This document shows positions 1 through 13,022 of a DNA stretch of 64,000 nt, in pieces. The translations under genes and the position numbers were made by a program. This DNA comes from Juglans regia (Eukaryota > Streptophyta > Magnoliopsida > Fagales > Juglandaceae): positions 19,330,623 through 19,394,622 of the forward strand of contig NC_049909.1 of the NCBI RefSeq assembly GCF_001411555.2, written 5' to 3'. Below the pieces are notes generated by a model, which saw only the letters and a list, made by a program, of their open reading frames with translations, made no database searches and was not told the origin of the DNA. The stretch's first letter is position 1. The number at the start of each line of letters is the position of its first letter.

Positions 1-1500
1 CAGGTTGGGGGCCTGATCTGCACTGATATGAGGGACGGCAGTATCCTTTCTTTCCTTTGGATCTATAATATTACATTTTATGGTCTTCATGGCTATAGAA
101 ATTATCGTGGAACGCTGAGAAGTTGATTGTCCTTCCCTTGTAGCACACGTGTTCCTATACAACATCACTAATTGTAGTACTTCAAACGTTGTACAATGTA
201 AAGTTAACAGATCAGAAGACATGCTGCAAAAGTGAAATGTTCCAAAAATCTTGTTTCGTTTTGTGAATGTTGAAGATTCGGATTGAGATTTTATTATTAT
301 TATTTTGACCATCTATGGGGAACGTCTACTTTGTTGACCTTTGTTAAAGACTGAAGTTTACAGTGATGAGTTGAAATGACATGCTGGCATGACAGATGGA
401 GAGTACAGCTAGAGTTGGTTGTCTTTGCTGGCAGTAGAGGTGGCACGCGATTAATTGCAAGTAATTTAGTGAAAAACTCTGCCCAGCCTCTGTTTTCTGG
501 GTAGCACACCACACTCGTGGCAAATCCGATTTCTTTTCCACGTCAAGGTTCATTGATTTCTCTCCCCCTACTCACACTTCTCCCATTTTCGCCCTCTCCA
601 TCACCTCGAAAATGAGCAACCCAGCCATTTCTCAGCAATGAAGCTCCTTAGCCAGGTTGACGCCCCTCACCCCAGCCGCAGTTCCCTCTCCCTCAATCCA
701 GATCTGCCTCCAAGCGTCGCGGGCCAAGCTAAATCTGCTGCATGGACACCAAGTCACCAACCCAAATCGTATAGTAACACCATTTTTTCGAAAAGGTTGA
801 TTTTTGGTAGATTTCTTGTATTTTTTTTGCATGTATACTGTTTATTGCGACTGGTTGCGTTGTTTTATCTGGTTGATTTTTTTGTGATTTCTAGTATACA
901 ACTGATTTGCAAAAAAAATTACACGAGGCCAAAAAAATTCCGCACGTCCCAATCCAATAGGAGCTGGCTGAATCCCATCCAAATTCAATTTACCTACACA
1001 TTTTTCTCCCCCGCTAATTTGCTTTCGTTGGTAGTTGCCAAATTTTGAATTTTTCAGTATTTTCTCTCTTAAGAAGTGAAGAAGAACACGCCGCAAGGGG
1101 GTTGAACCTTTAGGACCAAGGACCAAAACGCACGTTTACTTTCTTTATTTTTATTTTTTAGAAAGCCTCGTAGGTTGGAGTGCGGAGGTTGTGTGAACAA
1201 TGGACAGCTGTGTAGTAAAACTCTAATTTAGCAGTTAATATCACTTATTTTGTGAGATCTATTTGAATACAACCCAATGTAATTTGTACAATTCAATTAA
1301 TTCTTCTTTAGAATTCAAGGAAACTTTTTATTATCAAGTTGTTACGTAAAACATACTTAATAAATTATTTACATGATATAATTTGATTAGAAAAATAAAT
1401 TTTAAATTTTAAATTTTACAAATCAAATCCTACACATCAACAATAAAATAACTCTTAAAATTGAAAATCCGATTAATTTACACTTGCTCTCCCTTCTCTC
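1..1500. other. Non-coding flank, no supported gene
   Basis: Mostly AT-rich sequence with one GC-richer patch at about 550-760. The open frames here are short, overlap on both strands and show no recognisable domain. I see no exon-intron structure and no terminal repeats. The patch at 550-760 could be a promoter or 5' leader fragment of a lost gene, but nothing supports that directly. Confidence 0.5.
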
Positions 1501-1509
1501 TAAAACTTT

Positions 1510-2311
1510 CTCCACATATCCAACTAGAGGGGTTTGAGAGCTTTGGCCCCCTTCCCCTCCCTCCCTCCTCTTCTGCGTTGTGTTTTGTTTTGTGTATTTT
1601 CAGGCGAAATAAGAGAGAATTACAGATCTAGGTCTTCTCGTCGCCCACAGGCTAGCAAGCGCCCCGCCATGGTGTTGCCAAGTCGTCGATTTTCAAGACC
1701 ACCGAGAGCGGCACCAAACGGAGCGGTGAGTAGCCCGCATGCGCGAGTTGAAGTTTCAGCATCGTTCGGCGCATGACTTTCACGCACCACTGGGGAGCCA
1801 TCTGCCAACGCCAAGCGCGGCGTTTCTGGAGTCTGTGAGTTCGGGATCTCCAAGATCAACTGTCGATTCTTTTCCTAGAGTGACGCGTGTATTGCATGTG
1901 TCACAACAGCCTTTGTGCACTGCTTTCCGTTTTTGTGCTGTGTTTTTTCTTTGTAATTTCTTTTGTGTAATGTTGTTTCTAGAAAAATAAAAATCCAAAA
2001 AAAGTAGTGTCTTCGGACTTTGGTTCGAATGGAGTAGTGGTCCCCCCCTCCACGTTGACGGGGTTTGGTGAACCCTATCCTGCTTAGTCAGATTAGGAGG
2101 CTTTGTAACCTCTGTCGTGAATATATGTGGTATTTCTCTAAAACTTAAGTCTTTAGAGATTTACTATCTGGACTAGACCATATCAGTCATAAAAGTATAC
2201 TGGGAAGATATTAACGATTGTAATTAGTTTATTTTTCAAGTCAACTTTATAAGTCCTCTCTTAATGAAGGGTCATGATCCGTTTTATAAAAAAAAAAAAA
2301 AAAAAAAAAAA
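1510..2311 (+). repeat. Poly(A)-tailed retroelement remnant (LINE- or SINE-like)
   Basis: A GC-rich leader starts at about 1525 and contains a pyrimidine-rich stretch. A short open segment follows (about 1669-1776), then a T-rich 3' region and a run of more than 20 A at about 2288-2311. This order is what an internally deleted, non-autonomous LINE-type insertion would give. No RT domain is visible and no target duplication could be paired. It abuts the left edge of repeat unit U1, so it may be older flank. Family assignment is inference. Confidence 0.35.
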
Positions 2312-2335
2312 TCTACCATGTTGTTCTTTTTATTG

Positions 2336-4338
2336 TCTCTTTTTTAAAATTCTTTTATCAAGTTTCCATGACTGCCCTGTTTTCTTGATATTCTCTTTTA
2401 GAACTCTCAATCACATGATCAGTCTTTGCTATGTCATTTCCAGTTCCAATTCTCAAGAGTTCATTTATCTTGTTTATACGATTTCTTTATTCTCAATCAT
2501 ATGCAAAAGTAATAACTTTATTTGCTGCTACAAGCTGGTGTAAATACTAATGCTCGGAGATCCAGATAGTTTCATATGAATTTTGTGTTGGGTTTCTAGG
2601 ACTTTCACATTGGGCTTGGTCAAATATTTATTTTTTCTATATTCTATTAGAATAATTATATTTTATTTTTTTATTATTTTTAACTCATTTCCATTTACAT
2701 TTTAATAACTACTCAGATATTTGTCTCTCCTTATCTTTTTAACTATTAATCTCTAATAAATCTCTCAAAAAAAGGTAATATTTTCAAAATTTATCATTTT
2801 TTAATGATAATATTTTTTTCAAAAATCATATTTTTCCAAATTCTAAAATTTTATAAAAGATCGGATTATCATAAATGACAAACGGAAGGCATGGGAGGGT
2901 GGATATATACAAGCTAAGAGAGAATGAGAAATGCGGGAGGGCAATCTCCAGATCAAATAAACAAATATTTTTTTAAAAAAGGTTTTTGGGGATTTACGGT
3001 ATGGAAAATGATTTACCCACAACACATTGAACAATATATTGTACAACAATGTGTTAAATAAGTGATATATTTGTAAAATCATCTTACAAAGTAAGATGAT
3101 TTTACAAATATATCACTTATTTAACACATTGTTGTACAATGTGTTGTACAAAATATTGTATCTTACGGTATATCCCACAAGGATGGTACTAGTAGCTGGC
3201 GCAGTTTTTTTGGTGTACCGTTAGTATAAATTTATTTTTTATTTTATTTATTTTCTGATAAATAGTTTTTTAATATCTTTAATTATTAAGAAATAAATTA
3301 AAAAATATACAACTTTACTAATAATTATTTTCTTAATCACTAAATAAAAATAATTAAAAAATTAAAATATTCAAACGGTAATATTGAGGGGGCTAAGTAG
3401 CATTTTCAATCCCATAAATGGTGAGTTACTGCAGCAACACCAAAATATATGTGAATAGTAGTGAAATAATTTAAGTTAAGATGTTTTATTAAATTTTGAA
3501 AAAGACAAAATAAAAAATTTAAAAAATTATAAATTTAAAAAATTATTTGAATATAATTTTTTACTATAATTTTTGTTTTAAAATTTAAAAAAGTTATATT
3601 ATTTCTTGTGTTTTGCTTAGGAGTTTGAAAAAATTGTGATGATTAGATAATAATTAGATGAAAAATATAAAAAATTTGAAATGGAAAATGTTTTATTTTT
3701 GACTTATAATGGCAAATAAAATATTTGAAAATATTAAATAATATCTAAAAGTAATTTGATTATAGTTGTTTACGTGGGCCCTTATCTCCCAAAATTAAAC
3801 AATTTTGACTATTATAACGATTAACTTTGATAAGCGGCCAGATGCGAGTGCTCTAACAGACATGATGAACTCTTCCAAAAATGTTAGAATTTGAACACTG
3901 TCGCGTCAAACCCGACGAATAAATCCTAATCTTTGAAGGTGATATATTATATAATATATCTATCTATATAATCTGATAGTTATTAATTACGTCCGTTTTT
4001 AAAGTTATTATCGATCGGTATAGAACTATAAAAAATATATTTTTCTAAAAGCGGTGAAAGATCACATGGATAATTTCTCTCAAATAATTGATAAGAAGTT
4101 GCTACATTTTTCTATATATAATATATATATTTATATATATCCTTCTAGCTTTAAATTAATCTAATAATTTTATATTTTATCAGTACATGTCCATATCTGA
4201 TGAACTAATTGGGAAAAATAAGATAGGACGTACAAAATCTTGGTACGTTTTAGATAATAACAAAACAAAAAGTCCTAAGACTCTTATCCAAGAAGCAAAA
4301 TTTGTATAGCCTATATATATATATATATACTTAATTAT
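2336..4338. repeat. Tandem unit U, copy 1 (truncated)
   Basis: This aligns by eye with 10949-12870 and 23065-24960: the same opening segment, the same AT-rich middle, and the same run of motifs around 3830-4300. It stops where a CACTA end begins, so the part of U that carries the BTB-RNase H gene in the other copies is missing. Compared with U2 and U3 it lacks a short CT-rich stretch near 2620 and has an extra 160-bp foldback element at 3003-3162. It holds no gene. Confidence 0.85.
3003..3162. mobile_element. Foldback MITE, Mutator-like (9-bp TSD)
   Basis: A 160-bp insertion present only in U1. The 9-bp duplication ttacggtat flanks it at 2994-3002 and 3163-3171, while U2 and U3 have a single copy of that 9-mer at the matching empty site. 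The core is a near-perfect hairpin: arms of about 47 bp that meet around a 5-bp loop near 3083-3095, with weaker pairing further out. A 9-bp duplication is typical of Mutator-like elements. It encodes nothing. Confidence 0.78.
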
Positions 4339-4560
4339 CACTACAAGAAAATAGGTCTATTGCGGCGATTTTTGATCTGCTGGGATTAATGTCGCCGCAA
4401 TAAGTCTTTATTCACGGCGATTTCATGATCGACGCGGCTTCCAACCGGTGCGTATTATTGCCGCTTTTTTGCTGCGATTTTAATAATATTTGCGGCGAAA
4501 ATTTTCGCCGCAAATATTATTTTTGATTTTGCAGCGACTTTAGTGATAGTTGTGGCGATG
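4339..4560. mobile_element. CACTA (EnSpm) transposon terminal fragment
   Basis: It begins with CACTACAAGAAAATAG, the usual plant CACTA terminus, and carries several subterminal GCGGCGA / TCGCCGC motifs in both orientations. These are the kind of repeats to which CACTA transposases bind. Only one end is present; I found no matching terminus further right. On the left it replaces unit U at the point matching 12870, and on the right it joins Copia RNase H sequence matching 16789. It is therefore a scar or filler at a deletion of about 3.9 kb. Confidence 0.72.
4482..4521. repeat. Perfect 40-bp palindrome
   Basis: Two 20-bp arms with no spacer, centred between 4501 and 4502 (aaaa|tttt), each containing GCGGCG or its complement CGCCGC. 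It lies inside the CACTA end and consists of two head-to-head subterminal motifs. Perfect palindromes of this size can extrude as cruciforms and are breakage-prone. Confidence 0.95.
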
Positions 4561-7500
4561 TCTAAATGCTTGAGGAACCTCCCTAACCAAACAGCTTCTT
4601 GAACTGCTGCAGAACAAGTTATGTATTCTGCCTCCATAGCGGATAAAGCTATACAAGGTTGTTTCTTACTGCTCCAACCAATGGCGCCTTTGTTGAGCAG
4701 AAAGACATTCCCAATGGTTGATTTGTGCTGATCTAGATCGCTGCTCCAATCAGCATCACTGTAACCTCTTAGCTGCAAATCTGAACTCTGATAGCACAAC
4801 ACATAGTCCATAGTTTCCTTGAGATATCGCATAATCCTCTTAACTGTTTTTCAGTGAGCTAGTCCGGGATTAGATTGGAATCTAGTCACTAAGCCAACTG
4901 TATAGTATATGTCTGGCCGAGTACACATCATTGCATATATTAGACTATCCACAACATTAGCATAAGGGACACAGGTCGTCTTTTCCTTTTCTCTTTGAGT
5001 CTTAGGACACAACTCTTTGGACAAATTCTCGCTTCTTGCAACATGGGTGTCAATGGATTTACATCCATTCATTAGGAAGCGCTTGAAAACTTTCTTTATG
5101 TAAGTTTGTTGAGACAAATACAAAAGTCTCTTTGAGCGATCTCTGTAGATCTTAACTCCCAAAATGTATTCTGCCTCACTCATATCATTAATCACAAAAT
5201 TGAAGGATAACCATTATTTTGTGGCGACTATCAACCCTTTATCATTTCCAACTAATAGTATGTTGTCAACATACAAAAACAACATAATGAAACTCTTCTT
5301 GAACCTTTTGACATAGACACAATGGTCCTATGTGATCATCGTAAACCCATTTGAGAGAATGGCTTGATGGAATCTGAGGTACCATTGTCTAGATGATTGC
5401 TTTAGGTCATATATAAATCGTTTGAGCTTGCACACTTTGCGCTCTTGACCTTTGACCACAAAACCCATTGGTTGATCCATATAGATCTCCTCATCTAGTT
5501 CTCCATTGAGAAATATTGTCTTAATGTCCATCTGATAGAGTTCCAAATCCATGTTTGCTACTATAGCTAAAATTAGGCGAATTAAGGCAAACCTCACCAC
5601 TGGTGAAAATATTTCCTCATAGTCTATACCCTCCTGTTGGGTATATCCTTTCGCCACCAAGCGAGATTTGTACTTATCTATTGATCCATCCAACTTGCAT
5701 TTGACCTTAAGAACCCATTTGTTCCCAATAGTCTTATGTCTTGTCGGTAGATCAACCAGATCCCAAACCTGGTTAGCCTTCATAGACTAAATCTCATCAT
5801 TAAGAACTTTCATCCACTTATCTTTAGTAAAATATGAGAGAGCCTCATGAATTGTCCTATGCTCATCATCATCATGCAGAGCAACCATAAAAGTTTTCCC
5901 TTCAATCTCAAAACAATGACGGATAATACTTTCACGTGTGCTTCTACGCGGCTGAGGTTGTTGTAATTGATTGACAAGTAGTGCGCTCCCACTCGGATTC
6001 AAATCCTTTTTATAATTTGTAGGAGCTTGAAGAATTTATTAATCATTCTCAACTAAATTCCTTGAAGCACTTTCTTCTTGTTCCACAATCTCATGAAGTT
6101 CTAAACTCTTATCAACATCATCTCTACTTGAAAACTCATGTTTAATGAAATCCACATCTCGTGACTCAATCTCAATCAAACTTCCATCAGATTGTTCACC
6201 TATTAACACATACCCTTTAGAGTATTCTGAGTACCTTATAAAGGTACACTTCTTCCCTTTAGGGCCTAACTTCTCATACTTATTAGAAATATCGTGAACA
6301 AAACCCGTTGAACCCCACTGCCGCAAGTTACTCAAATTGGATTTCTCGCCGGTCCATAGTTCATATGGGACGGAAGTTACTGATTTGGAGTGTACTCGTT
6401 TAAGAATGTAGGCAACAGTAAAAAATGCATCCCCAAAAAAGAAATTGGTAGGTTTGCTTGTGTCATCATTGACCTAACCATCTTAAGCAGAGTTTGATTT
6501 CTCATTTCTGCCATGTCATTTTGTTGTGGCGTAATCGGTATCGTCAACTGTCTTTTGATTCATTTTTCATCATAGAATCTTTTAAATTGCTCAGAGAGAT
6601 ATTCTCGTCCTCAGTCAGTTCTTAGAGTTTTTAAACTCTTGTCTAACTGATTCTCAACCATTCTTAGATATCGCCTAAAACATTCCAATGCTTTAGACTT
6701 ATGGGAGATTAAGTAAACATGACCGTAACGTAAAAAATCATCTATAAATGTGATGAAGTAGACACCTTCGTGTCTTGCCCTCACACTCATTGGACCACAT
6801 ATGTTTAAGTGGACTAATTGCAATGGAAACGATGCCCCAGTGGCTTTTCCAAACGGTTTTCTCTTAGTTTTTCCCATTAGACAATGTTCACATATGGGCA
6901 AGATGACATTAGCGAGATTTCCTATACGACATTCTCTAACTAACCGAGCCATTCTATCTTACCTTATATGGTCAAGTCTAGCATATCATTTATATGAATC
7001 CAAATTATCAGATGTAGAAAGAAAAACAATAGACTCATTCATATTTAAATAATCCAAATTCAATATCATAAAACCATATTGAAGAAAAGTTTTACCATAA
7101 AACACATAGCCCAAATAAAAGGAAACATAATTGTTTTCAAATACAGTTCGAAAACCAAGTATTGATATAGTGACTACAGAAAATAAGTTTCGTCGGATCT
7201 TGGGAGCATATAGCCTATTGTGGAGGAAAATAGTGCGACCACCCCGCAAGTCCAACTTGTATATACTAAATCCCAGTACCTTCACGCTAGCTCCATTCCC
7301 CACGTTGATATCACGACTCTCAGCTACTATCTGACGGTACTCCACAAATCTGACTCTGTCTCGTGCTATGTGTTCGGTCGCTCCTGAATCAACAGTCCAC
7401 ACATGATAGGTATGAGCAACCATCACATGACTAGTTACAAAAACAATACGAGAAAAGTCAAAGTGTACCTTCTTTGGCTTAGTGCAATCACGAGCGAAGT

Positions 7501-8083
7501 GGCCATTCTTTCCACAGTTAAAGCACTCTAATTTTGACTTATTCTTCTCGAGCTTGCCCTTATTGCTGCTGAGAAGTTCCTGACATATTTTTAATTTGTC
7601 TAGCAGTTATCCCATTCTTGGACTTCTTGCGCCTAGGCCTTGATGCCTTGCGTGAACCAGAATCAGCCACATAGGCCTTATGATTGGGCTTAGCAGCTTC
7701 TAGGCACTCAGCCTACATTTCCAAGTAACGCGAGACATCATCATAGTCTTTAATATTCTCGTTATGCGTCATGTTCTGGCTCATATTCTCTCAAGAATTT
7801 GACAGTGATGAACTTGTTGTTCATCAGTCATGTTGTTTTCTACCAACTTAAGTTCGCGGATCATGGTCGACATAACCCTAAGATGTTGCTTCATAGTGTG
7901 GTCAGAGCGCATCTTATAAGAGTTAAACCTCATAGTTAATCCACGCAACCTAGTGGCTGAAGTTCTACCAAACTTCAACTTCAAAGCCTCCCACATGCTT
8001 TGGGTAGGGTTATAGATCTCGGTAGGCGTGGCCTGGGCTTGATTCAGACCTGAGGGCGGAGGTAGTGAGCCCTCTGCTCCCAA
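4561..8083 (-). mobile_element. Copia gag-pol, TE1 copy (decayed, 3' truncated)
   Basis: On the minus strand, from high to low coordinate: gag UBN2-type segment (7781-8083), zinc-knuckle region (about 7460-7560), protease with VDSGATEHI (6986-7426), integrase pieces (6611-6952, 6039-6335), RT pieces (5787-6002, 5328-5783, 4851-5195) and the start of RNase H (4561-4832). Frames are broken by stops and shifts. The RNase H end and the 3' terminal region are missing and replaced by a CACTA end. It is collinear with the TE2 copy at 16789-20306, to which it is closely similar. Confidence 0.9.
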
Positions 8084-10948
8084 AGAGGATCAAGGACCGA
8101 CAATCACCAGCTGCCAAGAAAAATTGGGAAGAGATTCCCAAGTCTCGTCACACGACCCGGGCCGCACTAGAGTTGAAACAATGGATTCCTCGTCATCGCT
8201 CAGATTGATGACCAGGGGAGCAACCTCCGTCATGATCCGAACCGAGGCAGGGGAAGCTTTGGGAACCGGATCCTCATCATTATCGCCCCTAACACTCCAC
8301 CCTTCTTTGTCTTGAAGGGGAGACCCGCCAGGCCCCTCCTCAGGGCTTCCAGTTTCGAAGGGACCAGGCTCTGTCTCCCACAATCCCGGTTCGCGCATGG
8401 AGTCACAATCGTCACAGCCTCATCCTGGGAAACATTTGTCTTGGCAGGAATTTCAGAGGGGCTTGGTACAGGGGCCAGCTCGTTGCCCCCAGAACTGAAG
8501 GCCGGCGAAGTGCTCCTCACCCCCTCACAAGGCCTGGATCCTGGGAAGGCATCGTCTCCCTCGTCTCCACTTCCCTCGGAGACTGGATTTTTGAAAGGAG
8601 GTAGCTCGGCCGTTCGTAGCCTGGTCGACGAGTTGTCTCGAGCAGACACAGCAACAGTCTCCTCCTGGAGAGTGTCCTCGAAGAAGGAGAAGGTTGTAAA
8701 TGAGTTCGGCTTGTGGGGAGAAGGATGCGCCAAAGAGGCAAAAAAGGCTGCCTGAAGGTAGCAAGCCTCCAAGTCTTCTTCAAAGTGAGGCAGCGGGCTT
8801 TGAGAGGGCTCCGCGACGAGGGAGCTGGTGGAGGCAGAAGGACCGTCGGCAGAAACTGGGCCCCTCGGGAAGGAGGTGGTCCCCCATGACGAGGGGGCCG
8901 GAGCATCCACTTGGGTATATCCCTGCTGCTGAGACGAGCGGGTGAGCACTCCCGACCCTCCAACTCGGCTCGCGGGTGGAGTAGAACCCCTAGCAACGTT
9001 GCTTGGTGGCGGAGAGTAGTGCCGCACCCGAGGCCGCTTGGCCTGACCACAGGAAGGGCGTGCGGCTCTCTTCCGGCGAGGGGGGCAGACGTATGGAGGG
9101 GGGACACTGCCCAAAAAATTCCTTCCGACAGCGTACAAGCGATTGGGGGACGACAAGTAGCCGTGGATGTTTTCGTCGGAGAGAACGACATCAGTATTCG
9201 ATTCTCTGGGATGAGCCCTCACCTAGGCCGTAACCAATTCGTATCGGGCCTCCTCCCGTCTGTTGAGGGTAAGCTCTAAGCTCTCGGTTGACGGAGGGTA
9301 CCCCCAACTTGCCTGGACGGGGAACTCTTGGTGAGGGGCCTCCCCTTCATGGTACTCCCAGCCCGAGCCGGACACGAAAAAGAACTTGCGCGACCACTCT
9401 TTGATACTCGAGTGACGCTGCTCGAGCGAAGCTATCTTGCGAGTAGAAGATAGGACTTGGAAGTTGACAATGTTGCCCGGGCGGTAGACGAGCCGATACG
9501 TATAGAAGAATTCCCTTGGCATCAAGTTGGGATATTCTTCGGAGGTCTTGCTTAGCACCATCTTGTAGATAATGCAACTGGAGATCAAAAGGCGCCACGC
9601 ATTGGGGTGCAGCTATGCCGGGGCCAACCCGAGGAAGTTCAAGACTTCTCGCACAGGGCAGTAAAACGGGAGGCGAAGGCCGTTGGCGAACATCAACTGG
9701 AACAAAGCAACCCTCATCGTAGTGCTGTCGGAACCCATTAGGTGTTCACACAGTGGCATCTCCAAAACCACGGAGGAGGGAATTCTGTACTTAGAGCGAA
9801 ACGTCCTAAGGTCAGCACCAGTAACGAAGGATACCCAACGCCTCCCCCTAAAGAGCGGAGTAGCGACGTCCATGGAAGCCATCGAGTGTGCGAGGAGAAG
9901 GCTGTTGAACGAAAGGAAGTGAAGAAGGAGAGAGTGGCTGGGAAACTAAGAGCGAAGGGAGAAGATGAAGCAATAGGCGGGAAGGCAAAGGTAGAAGGAA
10001 TGAAGACAGGGGGGATGAACGACTTAAATAGCGAAGAAACAGGTAGGAGGAAGCTCGGGAAGCGAAGCGACAGCAGGGTCAGTGACGTCCGATAGTGCCA
10101 TGCGGCGCAGATGGCCGTCGGAGGGGTGAAACAATACAAGACACGCACCAGAAAGGTGTCAGGATAGTTAGAGGTGCAGTCCGCACGTCTCATCAAGCCT
10201 CGAGAAGCAGGACGGTTACAGGGGCAAAGAGATGCATTTACTAACCCTCGGGAACGGGGAGCTGCCTACGCTTCTCATCAGCCCTTGGGAAGCCGAATCG
10301 GCAGACACTGAGCTGTCTCCAAGAAGCAGTAGGAGAAGACCCGAAGCGACGGGGATCAAAGGAGCCGACCAGAATGAGGAAGGCTAGAATTCCCACCATG
10401 TGTCCGTAGTAGAAATTCGCGGAGTACTGTAAGGGAAGGCCCACTCCCATAGGGCCCATGTCTAAGAAAGCCAAGGCCCATTTCCGAAGGGCCCAAGCCA
10501 AGGAAGGCTGAACCACAAAGCTCAGGCCCAAGTAGGGAAGCCAAGGACTTGGGGCGAGAGGGTCAAGAAGTCAAGTAAGCGCGAAACCGGTCTATCCGGG
10601 CCTATCAATTCAGGGTCCGGGAGGATAGGGGTCTGCCAAATCAAGTTACCAGGCCAGGTGGGCAACACATCATCATGCCCCCGACCCCAGAGTCCCAAAT
10701 CCCAGGCACGAGCCAACCCATATCGATGTCAGGAAATTCGGCGCACAGTGGAACGTCCCACGAGCCAAGGACGACTGGCCCGCAATCTTACATCTCCTGG
10801 CGTGACAGAGAAATGGTGGCCGCGCAGACGTAGGACAACAAACACGGTGCAATCCCTCGTTAGGCCATAGACTAGCCCCCACTAAGGTGACCGAGAATGG
10901 GTGGTGGCAAGCCTGACATCTGACACGCCACGATCTCTCTCGCATAGA
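8084..10948 (-). mobile_element. Gypsy-type 5' region with gag-like ORF, TE1 copy
   Basis: A GC-rich block directly 5' (in minus-strand sense) of the Copia gag. It contains a leader of about 1 kb (9900-10948) and a gag-like coding region (8230-9882). The same block lies in the same place in TE2 (20311-23064), so the Gypsy/Copia join predates the tandem duplication. TE1 has an extra in-frame segment of about 114 bp around 8473-8585 that TE2 lacks. No Gypsy RT or integrase follows. Confidence 0.75.
8230..9882 (-). pseudogene. PF04195-like gag-type ORF, TE1 (interrupted)
   Basis: The frame starts MASMDVATP at 9882. It shows the pattern of the plant 'putative gypsy type transposon' domain: RIPSSVVLEMP, then NGLRLPFYCPVREVLNFLGL. 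A TAG (CAG in TE2) ends the first piece near 9613. The frame continues from 9588 to a TAG at about 9221-9223, which both copies share, and runs on in frame to about 8230 through a Pro/Ser-rich region. The family is known from non-autonomous plant Gypsy elements; its biochemical role is unclear. It is not functional here as one protein. Confidence 0.6.
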
Positions 10949-13022
10949 ACTCTTTTTGAAAGTTCTTTTATCAAGTTTCCATGACTGCCTTATTTTCTTG
11001 ATATTCTCTTTTAGAACTCTCAATCACGTGATCAGTCTTTGCTACGTCATTCCCAGTTCCAATTCTCAAGAGTTCATTTATCTTATTTATACGATTTCTT
11101 TATTCTCAATCATACGCAAAAGTAATAACTTTATTTGCTGCTCCAAACTGGTGTAAATACTAATGCTCGGAGATCCTGCTAGTTTAATATGAATTTTGTG
11201 TTGGGTTTCTAGGACTTTCACATTGGGCTTGGTCAAATTTTTGCCAAATCTTATTCAAAAATTCTCTCTCTCCTCTTCTTCTTCTTCTTCTATTAATATT
11301 TATTTTTTCTTTATTCTATTAAAATAATTATTTTTTATTTTTTATAATTTTTAACTCATTTCCTTTTACATTTAATTAACTACTCAGATATTTTTCTCTC
11401 TTTATGTTTTTAACTATTAATCTCTAATAAATCTCTCAAAAACGGTAATGTTTTCAAAATTTATCATTTTTTAATCATAATATTTTTTTCAAAAATCATC
11501 TTAATTTTCCAAATTCTAAAATTTTATAAAAGATCGGATTATCATAAATGACAAACGCAAAGGCATGAGAGAGTGGATATATACAAGCTAAGAGAGAATG
11601 AGAAATGCGGGAGGGCAATCTCCAGATCAAATAAACAAATAGTTTTTTTTTTTTTTTTAAATTTTTGGGAATTTACGGTATATATCATAAGGATGGTACT
11701 AGCAGCTTGCGCAGTTTCTATGGCATACCGTCAGTATAAATTTATTTTTTATTTTATTTATTTTCTGTTAAATATTTTTTTAACAATTTTAATTATTAAA
11801 AAAAAATTAAAAAATATATAACTTTATTAATAATCAATTCCTTAATCACTAAATAGAAATAATTAAAAAAATTAAAATATTCAAACGGTAATATTGAGGG
11901 CCGCTAAGTAGCATTTTCAATTCCATATATAAATGGTGAGTTACTGCAGCAATACCAAAATATATGTAAATAATAGTAAAATAATTTAAGTTAGGATGTT
12001 TTATTGAATTTTGAAAAAGACAAGATAAAAAATTAAAAAAATATCATAAATTTAAAAAATTATTTAAATATAATTTTTGTTTTAAAATTTAAAGAAGTTG
12101 TATTATTTTTTATGTTTTGTCTAGAAGTTTGAAAAAATTATGATGATTAGATAATAAGTAGATAAAAAAATCAAAAATTTGAAATGAAAAATATTTTATG
12201 TTTGACTTATGTTGGTAAATAAAATATTTGAAAATATTAAATAATATCTAAAAGTAATTTGAGAATACTTGTGGACGTGGGCCCTTATCTCCCAAAATTA
12301 GACAATTTTGACTATTAGTCAAGCTATAACGATTAACTTTGATAAGCGGCCGGATGCGAGTGCTCTAACAGACATGATGAACTCTTCCAAAAATGTTAAA
12401 ATTTGAACACTGTCGCGTCAAACCCGACGTATAAATCCTAATCTTTGAAGGTGATATATATTATATATATATATATATATATCTATCCATCTATATAATC
12501 TGATAGTTATTAATTACGTCCGTTTTTAAAGTTATTATCGATCGGTATAGAACTTTAAAAAATATATTTTTCTAAAAGCGGTGAAAGATCACATGGATAA
12601 TTTCTCTCAAATAATTGATAAGAAGTTGCTACATTTTTCTATATATAATATATATATTTATATATATCCTTCTAGCTTTAAATTAATCTAATAATTTTAT
12701 ATTTTATGATCAGTACATGTCCATATCTGATGAACTAATTGGGAAAAATAAGATAGGACGTACAAAATCTTGGTACGTTTTAGATAATAACAAAACAAAA
12801 AGTCCTAAGACTCTTATCCAAGAAGCAAAATTTGTATAGCCTATACATATATATATATACACTTAATTATCATGAAACTTATAATTCCAACGAATTAAAG
12901 GTACAGAGTTCTGATCTCTTTCGCTAGCTCCCTCGTCACTGTGACATCAAAAGGTACAGATCTAGCTAGTTCTCTCTTTCGCTAGCTCCCTCGTTACGTA
13001 CGTACGATATCTGCGTCATCAA

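Noticed and set aside
1534..1990. Short open frames near the left end as a gene
   Set aside because: No domain, overlapping frames on both strands, and the region ends in a poly(A) run, which fits a retroelement remnant better.
8312..9279. Plus-strand open frames over the Gypsy-type block
   Set aside because: They are GC-rich shadows of the minus-strand gag-like frame and show no domain.
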